Part shown: piece after piece, positions 44,252-52,627 of the stretch | Layout: each line of letters begins with the position of its first letter | How positions within the stretch are numbered: position 1 is the stretch's first letter | From: Alteromonas confluentis | GTDB taxonomy: Bacteria; Pseudomonadota; Gammaproteobacteria; Enterobacterales; Alteromonadaceae | Direction: 5' to 3' | Length of the DNA: 64,000 nucleotides | NCBI RefSeq assembly: GCF_001757105.1 | Contig: NZ_MDHN01000041.1 | Coordinates: 375,164-439,163, forward strand | Program-made: the position numbers and the translations under genes | Notes under the pieces: model-generated | Databases searched by the model: none | The model's input: only the letters and a program-made list of their open reading frames with translations | What the model was told of the DNA's origin: nothing

Positions 44252-45555
44252 ATGACATTACGCTTTTACTTACCAACTTCTTTGGACTGTTCATGGAGTC
44301 AGCCCCATGGTTATTAATGGGTCTACTGGTCGCCGGAATCATGCACGAACTAGTACCTGTTAGCCTGCTGCAAAAACACATGGGCAAAAATAGCACCGGG
44401 GCGGTGGTAAAGTCGGCTTTAATTGGTGCGCCTTTACCCCTATGTTCCTGCGGCGTTATTCCTGCTGCACTGGGTTTACGCCGTAGTGGTGCATCCAAAC
44501 CGGCAACCGCGTCCTTTCTGGTATCGACGCCAGAAACCGGGGTGGACTCAATTTCTGTTTCCTACGCCCTTCTCGGCCCGGTATTCGCCATCGTACGTCC
44601 CTTTGCCGCCATCTTCAGCGCCATTTACACCGGTATGATGGTGAAATGGTTTGTGAAGGAAGACACTAACATACAGAAAGCTGTCGATGATTCCACAAAG
44701 GTAACGCCCGTTGAGTCATGTTGCAGCAGCGAAAAGCCTGCTGAGAAATCGCAGACATCGTCATGCTGCTCGTCAGAAAAAGCGCCCGTACAACAGGCGA
44801 CTTCATCTTGTTGTGGTAGCGAAAAAGCGGCCAAACCGGAAGTGACAAGTTGTTGTAGTTCGAAAACGCCGGAACCCGCGGCATCATCCTGTTGTAGCGC
44901 TGAACAAACAAAAGCGGTGAAAGCCGAATCCAGTTGTTGTAACACGTCTACGCAGGCCGCTCAACAAGAAAGCAAACTGGTGCAGGTGTGGAAATTCTCC
45001 ACGGGCAAGCTGCTTGAAGATATCACCATGTGGCTGTTATTGGGTTTAGGCCTTGCTGCCGCTATTCAGACCTGGGTTCCTACTTCATTTTTAACGCAAT
45101 GGGGTGACGGATTCCTCGCCATGCTAGTGATGGCGCTAATTGGTGTGCCCATGTACATCTGTGCCACTGCCTCGACACCATTGGCGGTTGGCTTTTTATC
45201 AGCGGGCCTCTCACCTGGTGCCATTCTGGTGTTCCTGTTAGCAGGCCCGGCCACCAATATTTCTACCATGGGCATGATTGGCCGTGAACTGGGCAGACGC
45301 TCACTGGTCATTTATCTGTTCTGTATTCTTACCGCCAGTATCGGTCTTGGTTATTTACTTAATTTCGCTGTTGATGCCTTTAACTTACAAGCACTAATCC
45401 CGACCGGTGAAGGTGCCCATATTCACGGTGAAGGTGTGAGTGCCATTTACGCCTTGTGTGCGGTCGTGCTGGGCGGTCTGATGGTACGGAATCTGTGGCA
45501 GTTGGCGAAAGCCAAGATTGCACCGGCCGGCGGTGCACAAAGTAGCTGTCACTAA
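44248..45555 (+). CDS. SO_0444 family Cu/Zn efflux permease
   Basis: 435 residues with two bundles of membrane helices related to the ArsP/DUF318 permease family: GESAPWLLMGLLVAGI-like and IGAPLPLCSCGVIPAALGLRR in the first half, LVMALIGVPMYICATASTPL in the second. The cytosolic loop between (residues ~150-235) has six Cys-Cys pairs in a Ser/Glu/Lys-rich low-complexity stretch (SCCSSEK repeats), which would gather soft metal ions. A C-terminal GEGAHIHGEG adds His. It is translationally coupled to the ZntR-like regulator. Export of copper or zinc is known for the family; the exact ion here is inferred. Confidence 0.9.
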   Translation: MNDITLLLTNFFGLFMESAPWLLMGLLVAGIMHELVPVSLLQKHMGKNSTGAVVKSALIGAPLPLCSCGVIPAALGLRRSGASKPATASFLVSTPETGVDSISVSYALLGPVFAIVRPFAAIFSAIYTGMMVKWFVKEDTNIQKAVDDSTKVTPVESCCSSEKPAEKSQTSSCCSSEKAPVQQATSSCCGSEKAAKPEVTSCCSSKTPEPAASSCCSAEQTKAVKAESSCCNTSTQAAQQESKLVQVWKFSTGKLLEDITMWLLLGLGLAAAIQTWVPTSFLTQWGDGFLAMLVMALIGVPMYICATASTPLAVGFLSAGLSPGAILVFLLAGPATNISTMGMIGRELGRRSLVIYLFCILTASIGLGYLLNFAVDAFNLQALIPTGEGAHIHGEGVSAIYALCAVVLGGLMVRNLWQLAKAKIAPAGGAQSSCH

Positions 45556-45592
45556 CCGTTGCTAACCATTAGCGAAGAAAAAGGAGGGTTTT

Positions 45593-45970
45593 ATGTTTTC
45601 ATTTGCCAGAAACATCAGCTTTCCCGTTCGGCGGGAACTGGTGTTGTCCCGCCGGGCAATGCGCAATCGCAACCAAAAAAACGCATTCAAACACCTTGAA
45701 AATGCCCATGTACTAGGCCAGCTGTCAACCTACTGGCATACCCGGGTTCACTGGCTGATGTTTGTGTGGGCATGGCAGCAACATGACTTTCGAGAACTTC
45801 GCGGTCAGACCGTCCGCTTAGTGGGCGCCATAACAAAAACGGCTATCGGCCTTTTACCTACAGGAAATACTGGTGGGAGCAATGTAAGCGCCTTTATGCC
45901 TATGCCGTTATCAACTAAGCACCATTCAATCATTACGCGTGCGCGACTGCGCGGAGACTGTCACCGGTAG
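45593..45970 (+). CDS. DUF3703 family protein
   Basis: 125 residues matching the DUF3703 pattern as I recall it: HLENAHVLGQ, HTRVHWLMFVWAW, LRGQTVRLVGAITKTAIG and PTGNTGGSNVSAFMPMP. Strong AAAGGAGGG ribosome site before the ATG, 37 bases after the exporter stop, so probably the third gene of the metal-efflux operon. Function of the family is unknown; it is often near metal-resistance genes. No signal peptide; the conserved His and Trp could bind metal, but that is speculation. Confidence 0.85.
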   Translation: MFSFARNISFPVRRELVLSRRAMRNRNQKNAFKHLENAHVLGQLSTYWHTRVHWLMFVWAWQQHDFRELRGQTVRLVGAITKTAIGLLPTGNTGGSNVSAFMPMPLSTKHHSIITRARLRGDCHR

Positions 45971-46072
45971 CCACACAAAAACATAATTTCATCGGCAAAA
46001 AAGGTTAAGCTCCAATCGCTTAGGGTTCTGTTACTGTTAGCGTCTAGCACTATAACTAACGGAACACGTTTC

Positions 46073-47578
46073 ATGCCTATTAATCGCAGACAATTTCTTG
46101 TTGGCGGTAGCGGTCTTGCTGCTGCAGCCAGCATTCCGAATGCTTTAGCATCTTCAGCCCCCTCACTAAGCCAACTCAAAACGCCAGAGCTTGGTAGCAA
46201 TGACGGTGTCACCTGGGTCTCCACCAGTCAAACCCATGCCTGGCAGTCGCGAAAAGGCATCGATATTTTTGTGCCTGGCGACCTAAGTATCGTTGATGTG
46301 AATGTGTATGTGGAATTTGATAATCCCCAGCAAACCATGACAGGCTTTGGCGGGGCGTTTAGCGAGTTGGGCTGGCAGGCGATGTCAGGACTGACTGAAG
46401 AGAAACAAGAAGAGGTATTGGCACTATTATTTGATGAACAGCTAGGTGCAAACTTTTCGATTTGCCGAACACCAGTGGCTGCTAATGATTTCGCACTGAA
46501 GTGGTATAGTTACAATGATAATGACGGTGACTTTGCGATGAAATCGTTCTCGGTGAAGAACGACGAATCCACCCTTATTCCGTTTATTCAAGCTGCACAA
46601 AAAGTACGAAACGATTTAACCATATGGAGTTCGCCATGGAGTCCACCGGTATGGATGAAAACCAATGGCCACTACGCCATGGCTCAGCCTTGGCCTGGTG
46701 GATTTGCAAATGGCATTAAACCGGAACAGACCGGTACGGAAGGAAATGACTATTTCAGATTGGAAGACAAATACCTGAAAGCTTACGCCCTGTACTTCAA
46801 AAAGTATGTTCAGGCGTATCAGGAACATGACATCGTGATAAGCGCAGTGATGCCTCAGAACGAGTGGAATTCAGCTCAACCTTTCCCCAGCTGTTGTTGG
46901 ACACCAGAAGGGCTCGCACAGTTTATACCGCATTTGGGTAAAGCGATGGGGCCTATGGGTGTTGATGTGCATTTGGGCACGTTGGAGCGCCCTTCCATTG
47001 ATATGGTAAATACGGTTCTCCAAGATGAAGCTTCAGCCAATTACATCAAAGGGATTGGCGTTCAGTGGGCCGGCAAAGGCGCGCTGCCATACATCAACAA
47101 GCAGCATCCCGATCTGGCAATCTGGGGCACAGAGCAGGAATGTGGTACAGGAACTAACGACTGGCATTACGCTCGTTACGCCTGGGGCCTGTTGAAGAAG
47201 TATATCCAAAACGGTGCCAACGTATACGAGTACTGGAATATGGTGCTAGGTCAAGATCCACGTAGTACCTGGGGCTGGCCGCAAAATTCCCTGTTTACAG
47301 TGGAGAACGGTAACTACCGGATTAACCCTGAGTATTACCTAATGCGTCACCTGAGCAGCTTTGTTAAGCCCGGCGCTAAATACATCCCAGCCACCAGCTT
47401 CACTGGATTTGAAAATCAACTGGCGTTTCAAAACCCTGACGGTAGCCTGGTATTGGTTATTCAGAATGAAATGGCTGAACCACTAAACGTAAAAGTGTCG
47501 TTGGGCAAAAAACTGATGACGGTACCCATGTCAGCCGATTCCTTCAATACCATCGTGGTTGACAAAGCTATGCTCTAG
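46073..47578 (+). CDS. Glycoside hydrolase family 30 beta-glucanase, Tat-type export signal
   Basis: 501 residues. A twin-arginine-like leader (INRRQFLVGGSGLAAAASIPNALA, residues 3-26) is followed by a GH30 (beta/alpha)8 barrel with the signature TGFGGAFSELG near residue 90. Glu264 in MPQNEWNS is the likely acid/base and Glu354 in GTEQECGTG the likely nucleophile. A small beta domain closes the C-terminus. GH30 of this type act as beta-1,6-glucanases or glucosylceramidases. With GH16 and GH3 nearby, attack on the beta-1,6 branches of laminarin is reasonable. Its end overlaps the convergent halogenase gene by 11 bp. Confidence 0.9.
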   Translation: MPINRRQFLVGGSGLAAAASIPNALASSAPSLSQLKTPELGSNDGVTWVSTSQTHAWQSRKGIDIFVPGDLSIVDVNVYVEFDNPQQTMTGFGGAFSELGWQAMSGLTEEKQEEVLALLFDEQLGANFSICRTPVAANDFALKWYSYNDNDGDFAMKSFSVKNDESTLIPFIQAAQKVRNDLTIWSSPWSPPVWMKTNGHYAMAQPWPGGFANGIKPEQTGTEGNDYFRLEDKYLKAYALYFKKYVQAYQEHDIVISAVMPQNEWNSAQPFPSCCWTPEGLAQFIPHLGKAMGPMGVDVHLGTLERPSIDMVNTVLQDEASANYIKGIGVQWAGKGALPYINKQHPDLAIWGTEQECGTGTNDWHYARYAWGLLKKYIQNGANVYEYWNMVLGQDPRSTWGWPQNSLFTVENGNYRINPEYYLMRHLSSFVKPGAKYIPATSFTGFENQLAFQNPDGSLVLVIQNEMAEPLNVKVSLGKKLMTVPMSADSFNTIVVDKAML

Positions 47579-49130
47579 CGCGGGCATTTTCCTGCACTTT
47601 ACCAGCCAGCCGGGTGAGATATTCCCGGTTGGAGAGTAGCAAACCCAGCAATTCTGCTGTGGAGCGCTGTACACCGCCTAACGCTTTATCTGCCACTCGC
47701 ATTTCATGTTGGCTCAGTCCTACACAAGCATCGCTGCAGGTAGCCTGCATGCCCATTAGAATGTACTGCTTACTGGCGGACGAGAACAACTCTAACCGCC
47801 GATCGGTTTCGTACAACCAAGGTGGCTGAGTTTGCCACAAGAGTAGCGACTCTTTCAGGCTCTCCGGAATAGACGCGCCTTCCCGGTGAGCACGCCAGTA
47901 TTCGCTGTCGTCGCGAGAAGACAACACATAATGTAGCTTGATGAAATCGATGATCTCTTCCCACCGTTTGTGAGTCATCTCATTGTAACGCTTCGCTAAT
48001 ACTGTCATTGCATTGCGGCAACGAGGGAACTGGTGGCTGATCCACTCGACGGACTTCTCAACCAGCACTAAAGCAGTAGCTTCAAGTGGTTCTACAAAAC
48101 CAGCAGACACCCCAATACCCACACAGTTACGGTGCCAGAACGTTGAGCGATGGCCGGGTTCAAACGTGATCAAACGAGGCTCTGCACCAGAGGCATCAAG
48201 ATGCGGATCACTTTTGACATAATTCATTAGCGCTTCCCGAGCTTGTTCTTCAGAACAATGCTGACGGGAGAAAACGTGTCCGATCCCGCGACGGCTAGAC
48301 AGGGCGATATCCCAAATCCAGCCATGTTGCTGCGCTGTCGCTACGGTTGCAGAAGCAATGGGGGCGGTGTCATCTTTGTAAGGCACTTGCAACGCCAATG
48401 CGGCATCGTTGAAAAGTTGATCCCGTTTACTCACCAGGGGAATATTGTAGAAGCCGTTGAGCAGTAATGCTTTAAAACCACTGCAATCGATAAACAGATC
48501 GCCGTCGATCTGACGTCCATCATCTAGTGTCAGAGAGGCAATATCACCATTCGCTGCGCCATTGACGTTTTCCACATGACCCAACGTATGTACCACGCCC
48601 AGTTTCTGCGTGCAGTGTAATCGCAACATTTCGGTGAATTTACCCGCATTCAGGTGATAACCGTAATTCATTGCAAAAGCGTATTCAGGCATGGCCAGGG
48701 TTTTCGGTGCCAAAGACTGTTCGCATACTGCGCCTTGAGCACAGACCATAGACTCGAAATCTGCACCGGGACGGTTCTTTACAAAATGACTGGATAAGTT
48801 GACAGCACCATAGCCAGCTGGCGCTGTGAAAGGATGATAATAATGCTCGCCATTGCCATACTGCCAATTAACAAACTTTGAAGCTTGTTTGAAGCCCGCA
48901 TTACAAAATCGCATGAAGTCTTGTTCAGACAAGCCGATTTGTCGAAGCGTGTCGCGCATGGTAGGCCAGGTTCCCTCGCCCACCATGAGGTTTTTTACAT
49001 TGGGTGATTCAACCAGCTCAATATGAACAGGATTGGTACACCCGGAATGGATGCCATTTTTTGCAGCAAGGATACCAGCAGTAAGCCAACCCGCGGCTCC
49101 ACCACCTACAATCACAACACGGTTAGTCAT
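47568..49130 (-). CDS. Flavin-dependent tryptophan-halogenase family protein (copy 1)
   Basis: 520 residues. N-terminal FAD-binding VVIVGGGAAGWLTAG, GEGTWPTMRDTLRQIG, and GFKQASKFVNW with the lysine that positions hypohalous acid in PrnA/RebH-type enzymes. The second family motif, normally GWxWxIP, reads GWIWDIALSS, so Pro is replaced by Ala. It is last in the minus-strand unit receptor-SapC-JmjC-halogenase-halogenase, with AGGAG ahead of its ATG and 20 bases after copy 2. Similar genes beside TonB receptors in Xanthomonas and Brevundimonas encode enzymes that brominate indoles in vitro. The natural substrate remains unknown. Confidence 0.9.
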   Translation of the reverse strand: MTNRVVIVGGGAAGWLTAGILAAKNGIHSGCTNPVHIELVESPNVKNLMVGEGTWPTMRDTLRQIGLSEQDFMRFCNAGFKQASKFVNWQYGNGEHYYHPFTAPAGYGAVNLSSHFVKNRPGADFESMVCAQGAVCEQSLAPKTLAMPEYAFAMNYGYHLNAGKFTEMLRLHCTQKLGVVHTLGHVENVNGAANGDIASLTLDDGRQIDGDLFIDCSGFKALLLNGFYNIPLVSKRDQLFNDAALALQVPYKDDTAPIASATVATAQQHGWIWDIALSSRRGIGHVFSRQHCSEEQAREALMNYVKSDPHLDASGAEPRLITFEPGHRSTFWHRNCVGIGVSAGFVEPLEATALVLVEKSVEWISHQFPRCRNAMTVLAKRYNEMTHKRWEEIIDFIKLHYVLSSRDDSEYWRAHREGASIPESLKESLLLWQTQPPWLYETDRRLELFSSASKQYILMGMQATCSDACVGLSQHEMRVADKALGGVQRSTAELLGLLLSNREYLTRLAGKVQENARARA

Positions 49131-49150
49131 TTTTCAGGCTCCTGAAAAAA

Positions 49151-50647
49151 TTAACCCACCTTCCCTGCCGGGCAATATTTTTGAATAAATTGCTCATGGG
49201 GTGGCAACTGTGCCACCTGGTTTTCAATTTGTTGCTTCAAAGCGGCTAACTGTTGTTTTAATCCTTCGGGTGGAAGCATCTTGCCCGCATGATGGTATTG
49301 CTTGGGCTGTAAGCCCTGCCCCATCATCACCTGAATCCAGGAATCCACTCTGAACAGCGACACGTCGTCCGGCCAGACATAACCATTTTCAGCAAAAATG
49401 GTCATTCTGTGTCTGAGAGAATCCGGAATATCCATAGTCCGGTAATGATCCCAGAACGGACTGTCATCGCGCGCAGTCTGATGATAATGAAGGATAATAA
49501 AGTCACGGATAGTTTCAAGTTCAACCGCCGATTCCTGGTTAAACCTTTCGGCTAATATTCCGAAATTATCCGAGAACGGAAATAATTTCATAAGCCGGAT
49601 CAGTGCCGTGGTCACTAGGTGAATACTGGTAGATTCAAGAGGCTCTAAGAAGCCGCTCGATAAGCCAATGGCAACACAGTTTTTGTGCCAGGTTTTTACC
49701 CTGCGGCCGGTTTTGAACTTAATGCGACGGGGCTCTGTTAAGGGTTTCCCGGTCAGATTGGCCAGCAAGGTTTTCTCAGCATCTTCATCGCTCAGGAAAC
49801 GACTGGAATAAACGATGCCATTACCCGTGCGGGTTTGTAAGGGGATACGCCATTGCCAGCCAGCATCGTGGGCAATCGCCCGGGTGTAAGGCCGTGGTGG
49901 TTCAGGAGATTCAGTCTGCACAGCAATGGCGCTGTCGGCTGCCAGGTAGTGACTCCAGTCTTCATACTCCACGCCAAGCGCATCGCCGATTAATAAGCCA
50001 CGGAAACCAGTACAGTCAATGAAAACGTCACCCTGTACGCATTCACCATTATCTAATTCTAAGCTACGGATGTTTCCGCTTTGCTCATCAACAACGATGT
50101 TGTTAATTTTACCTTCTACCCGTTTAACGCCTGCGGCTTCTGCCTTTTTGCGCAACCAGGCTGCATAAGCGGTGGCATCTAAATGGAAGGCATAATTAAC
50201 CGGCTTCTTGCCTGCGGCGAGGGCGAACTTGCCGGCTTTCGCTGCTTTCAATTCCAGACAGTAGTCATCTAAACTGTCGTTCAATCCACTGTCACGGGCC
50301 GCCATCCAGAATGCATGAAATTCAGCCATCCAGGCACGTTGACCTATTTCGCCAAACGAGTGGATGTAACTTTCGTTTTTCTGCCCCCAGTTTTCAAACT
50401 CAATGCCGAGCTTGAACGTCGCCTGTGTGGCCGACATAAACTCTCGTTCATCGATGCCCATTAACTGATGGAAATTGCGCATGGTTGGAATGGTTGCTTC
50501 GCCTACCCCAACGGTACCGATTTGCTCTGATTCCACCAATGTAATATCAAGCAAGTTTCCCAGTCGGGTAACCAAACTAAAGGCACTTAACCAGCCAGCA
50601 GTACCACCACCGGCGACAACAACACGCGTCTTCGTCGCTGAAGTCAT
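49151..50647 (-). CDS. Flavin-dependent tryptophan-halogenase family protein (copy 2)
   Basis: 498 residues, paralogous to copy 1. FAD motif VVVAGGGTAGWLSAFSL, GVGEATIPTMRNFHQLMGI, TFKLGIEFENWG with the conserved lysine, and an intact GWQWRIPLQ (WxWxIP) motif. By motif it is the better candidate for real halogenation. AAGGAG precedes the ATG, 10 bases after the JmjC gene stop. It needs reduced FAD from a partner reductase; none is encoded in this window. Role in the glucan or receptor context is not known. Confidence 0.92.
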   Translation of the reverse strand: MTSATKTRVVVAGGGTAGWLSAFSLVTRLGNLLDITLVESEQIGTVGVGEATIPTMRNFHQLMGIDEREFMSATQATFKLGIEFENWGQKNESYIHSFGEIGQRAWMAEFHAFWMAARDSGLNDSLDDYCLELKAAKAGKFALAAGKKPVNYAFHLDATAYAAWLRKKAEAAGVKRVEGKINNIVVDEQSGNIRSLELDNGECVQGDVFIDCTGFRGLLIGDALGVEYEDWSHYLAADSAIAVQTESPEPPRPYTRAIAHDAGWQWRIPLQTRTGNGIVYSSRFLSDEDAEKTLLANLTGKPLTEPRRIKFKTGRRVKTWHKNCVAIGLSSGFLEPLESTSIHLVTTALIRLMKLFPFSDNFGILAERFNQESAVELETIRDFIILHYHQTARDDSPFWDHYRTMDIPDSLRHRMTIFAENGYVWPDDVSLFRVDSWIQVMMGQGLQPKQYHHAGKMLPPEGLKQQLAALKQQIENQVAQLPPHEQFIQKYCPAGKVG

Positions 50648-50657
50648 CTTGGGCTCC

Positions 50658-51692
50658 TTATCGATTCAGGTTACTGATTAACATGGCGCGCAGACGGCGG
50701 GCGTTTATCTCGGTCATCTCCCCCAGTGCGCCCTGACATTCAGGCGGCAGATGCTCACGCACCACTTCGCCTTCACCAAATACGTAATAATCGAACAGTG
50801 CTTTCCATGCACGCTTTTCGTCTTCCGGCTTGTCTCGTAGACTCATCATGCCATTTAACAACACATCCATCGGATTGCCTTTATAGCGCTCTGTGGTCAT
50901 CCACCAGAAGTTCACCATAATGTTAAAACGCTCGAACGCTGTCACCTCGTGCCACCACATACTCGGATAATACAGTCCATCACCAGGCTCAAGATCGGCA
51001 ATCCATGCATTTTCAAGCGCCGTTTTTAGGCGAGGAAACTTTTCAAAATCCGGCTCAGCGAGGTTAGCAATCGTCACTACCTGACCACCCGGTGTAGGAT
51101 GCAGTGGACCTGGATACAAGTTTTCAATCTGGTCTGGCGGAAACAAGGTGAAACGGCGTTTTCCCAGCACACAACACGCGAGATTCTTGGGTTGATCAAA
51201 GTGACAGGCCGCCAACGACTCAGTGCCAATCCAGATTTTGGCCAGCACCTGATTTTGCTCGAATTCAGGATGATTAAAAGCCAGCGAGTGAGAGGCAGCT
51301 AATGCGGGAAAGCCCTCGTTGAGGATTAACGAATTAACATACAGATATTCATGCTCTTCTTTATCCAGCTCATTGCGAATAATGTCCAGCACATTGGGAA
51401 TCGTTGAACGTTCTGCGGCGAAGTTAAAACCGGTGTAGTTGTCGTTGTAACCAAAGCGCCCTTTTATGGAAGCGGGCGCACGGTAAACAAGCATGGGCTT
51501 CTGACTGTAATTGTCTTCCAGCATCTGCATGGCAGGCAATATACCCTGCTGACCGGTTTTAACCAGCGGCCAGTCTTTTACCAGCCCTTTGAGGATAACC
51601 GGTTTATCCAGAGCAAAGAGTTCATCAAAAGGAATGTTGTCCGGCGTAATGCCTTCCCACACGGTTACTTTCTGTTGAGATGCCTGCACCAT
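50658..51692 (-). CDS. Cupin-like JmjC-domain (cupin_8) Fe(II)/2-oxoglutarate dioxygenase-like protein
   Basis: 344 residues of the cupin_8/FIH-like fold. The likely iron triad is visible: His and Asp in ACHFDQPKNLACCVLGK, and the distal His in MWWHEVTAF. FTLFPPDQIENLYPGP after the first motif is typical of the asparaginyl-hydroxylase-like group. No export signal, so cytosolic. It lies between SapC and halogenase copy 2 in one tight unit. Relatives hydroxylate amino acid side chains of proteins, so a protein or peptide substrate shared with the halogenases is possible. The actual target is unknown. Confidence 0.9.
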   Translation of the reverse strand: MVQASQQKVTVWEGITPDNIPFDELFALDKPVILKGLVKDWPLVKTGQQGILPAMQMLEDNYSQKPMLVYRAPASIKGRFGYNDNYTGFNFAAERSTIPNVLDIIRNELDKEEHEYLYVNSLILNEGFPALAASHSLAFNHPEFEQNQVLAKIWIGTESLAACHFDQPKNLACCVLGKRRFTLFPPDQIENLYPGPLHPTPGGQVVTIANLAEPDFEKFPRLKTALENAWIADLEPGDGLYYPSMWWHEVTAFERFNIMVNFWWMTTERYKGNPMDVLLNGMMSLRDKPEDEKRAWKALFDYYVFGEGEVVREHLPPECQGALGEMTEINARRLRAMLISNLNR

Positions 51693-51730
51693 AGCGAGTT
51701 CCGTTTGTGATTATCAGGAAATTGCGGACT

Positions 51731-52453
51731 TTACAGCAATGATGACTTCGCGTTCTTGAGGTCAATCAAGCGCTGGAAATTTGCAAGCGAAGAGACAATA
51801 AAATACAACGGCCCAAGCATGCCGAACTGGCTCAATCGCGCTAGTGCTTCGCCACTTAGCTGGCTAAGTTTATCTTGATTAATCGTGTAGTAATTACTGA
51901 AGTTAACCTGTTCCACGTTGCTGAGCTTCACCTCAATGTTAACGTGTTCAAGCAGCTCCATTTCTTCCACCAGCGCAAACAACGTTTTATTGTATTGGGT
52001 ACCCGCTTCAATAGTCTGCAGAGCGCGTTTTACATAGCTCAAATAACCTGACTCGCCGCCCATGGGCATGAATACAGGTTCCCCTTCCGTTTCGTTGATT
52101 CGGGGATCATCGGTATCCACACAAATGAAAGGTTGCGGTGCGGCATCATCAGACTCGCGATAGGCAATGCTAAAAGGCCCTCTACCTAACAATGCAGGTA
52201 CATAACGAGTAATCCAACCATTGTCATCGAGGAACAGGTTTTCGTCTTTGCTCAGGCCAAGTATGGCGTGGATTTGGATGTCGCCTGACTCACTGTCTTT
52301 ATGAAACACCAGCGGAAATTCTTTGTGCAACTCACTTACTTCTGAGGCATAAATCCGAGTTCGGTTTACCTGATAACCCGTAAAAGCGGATGGGCGAGTA
52401 TCGACTTTCAGATCTTTGTGGTCAACGTTATTTAACACGGTGGGTGTAGACAT
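51731..52453 (-). CDS. SapC family protein
   Basis: 240 residues with SapC-family features: FPLVFHKDSESGDIQIHAILGL, a 22-residue region at ~45-66, then ENLFLDDNGWITRYVPALLG and GPFSIAYRE, with QTIEAGTQYN in the C-terminal half. No signal peptide is seen. SapC was named from a Campylobacter S-layer locus, but in Xanthomonadales, Caulobacterales and Alteromonadales it is mainly found directly after TonB receptors with halogenase and cupin_8 genes, as here. Biochemical function is not established. It starts 174 bases after the receptor stop, beyond two hairpins. Confidence 0.88.
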   Translation of the reverse strand: MSTPTVLNNVDHKDLKVDTRPSAFTGYQVNRTRIYASEVSELHKEFPLVFHKDSESGDIQIHAILGLSKDENLFLDDNGWITRYVPALLGRGPFSIAYRESDDAAPQPFICVDTDDPRINETEGEPVFMPMGGESGYLSYVKRALQTIEAGTQYNKTLFALVEEMELLEHVNIEVKLSNVEQVNFSNYYTINQDKLSQLSGEALARLSQFGMLGPLYFIVSSLANFQRLIDLKNAKSSLL

Positions 52454-52555
52454 AGATTGGTCCCCGGTTACTGCGGGTTAAACGAATGGTATACGCGGGA
52501 TGTTATCGCGCTACCTTGTTATGCGCAATGTCGTGATGGTTTTGAAAGTGTAAAC

Positions 52556-52575
52556 TGGCCGACCGATGTCGGCCA
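52556..52575 (-). promoter_or_regulatory. Perfect hairpin between receptor and SapC genes
   Basis: TGGCCGAC-CGAT-GTCGGCCA: 8-bp GC-rich arms and a 4-base loop. There is no real T-run after it on the minus strand, so it is more likely an RNA-stability or attenuation element than a full terminator. Confidence 0.6.
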
Positions 52576-52585
52576 GGAAATTAAT

Positions 52586-52613
52586 CCGCCACAGTGAAGA
52601 ACCACAGTGGCGG
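52586..52613 (-). terminator. Hairpin just after the receptor stop
   Basis: On the minus strand CCGCCAC / GTGGCGG with a partly paired interior, followed by ATTAATTTCC. It is a weak T tail, so partial termination is likely rather than complete. Confidence 0.5.
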
Positions 52614-52627
52614 GTTGCTAACAGCGA

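Noticed and set aside
45876..45892. TGTAAGCGCC resembling half of a LacI-type operator
   Set aside because: Only a partial match, inside the DUF3703 coding region, with no second half.
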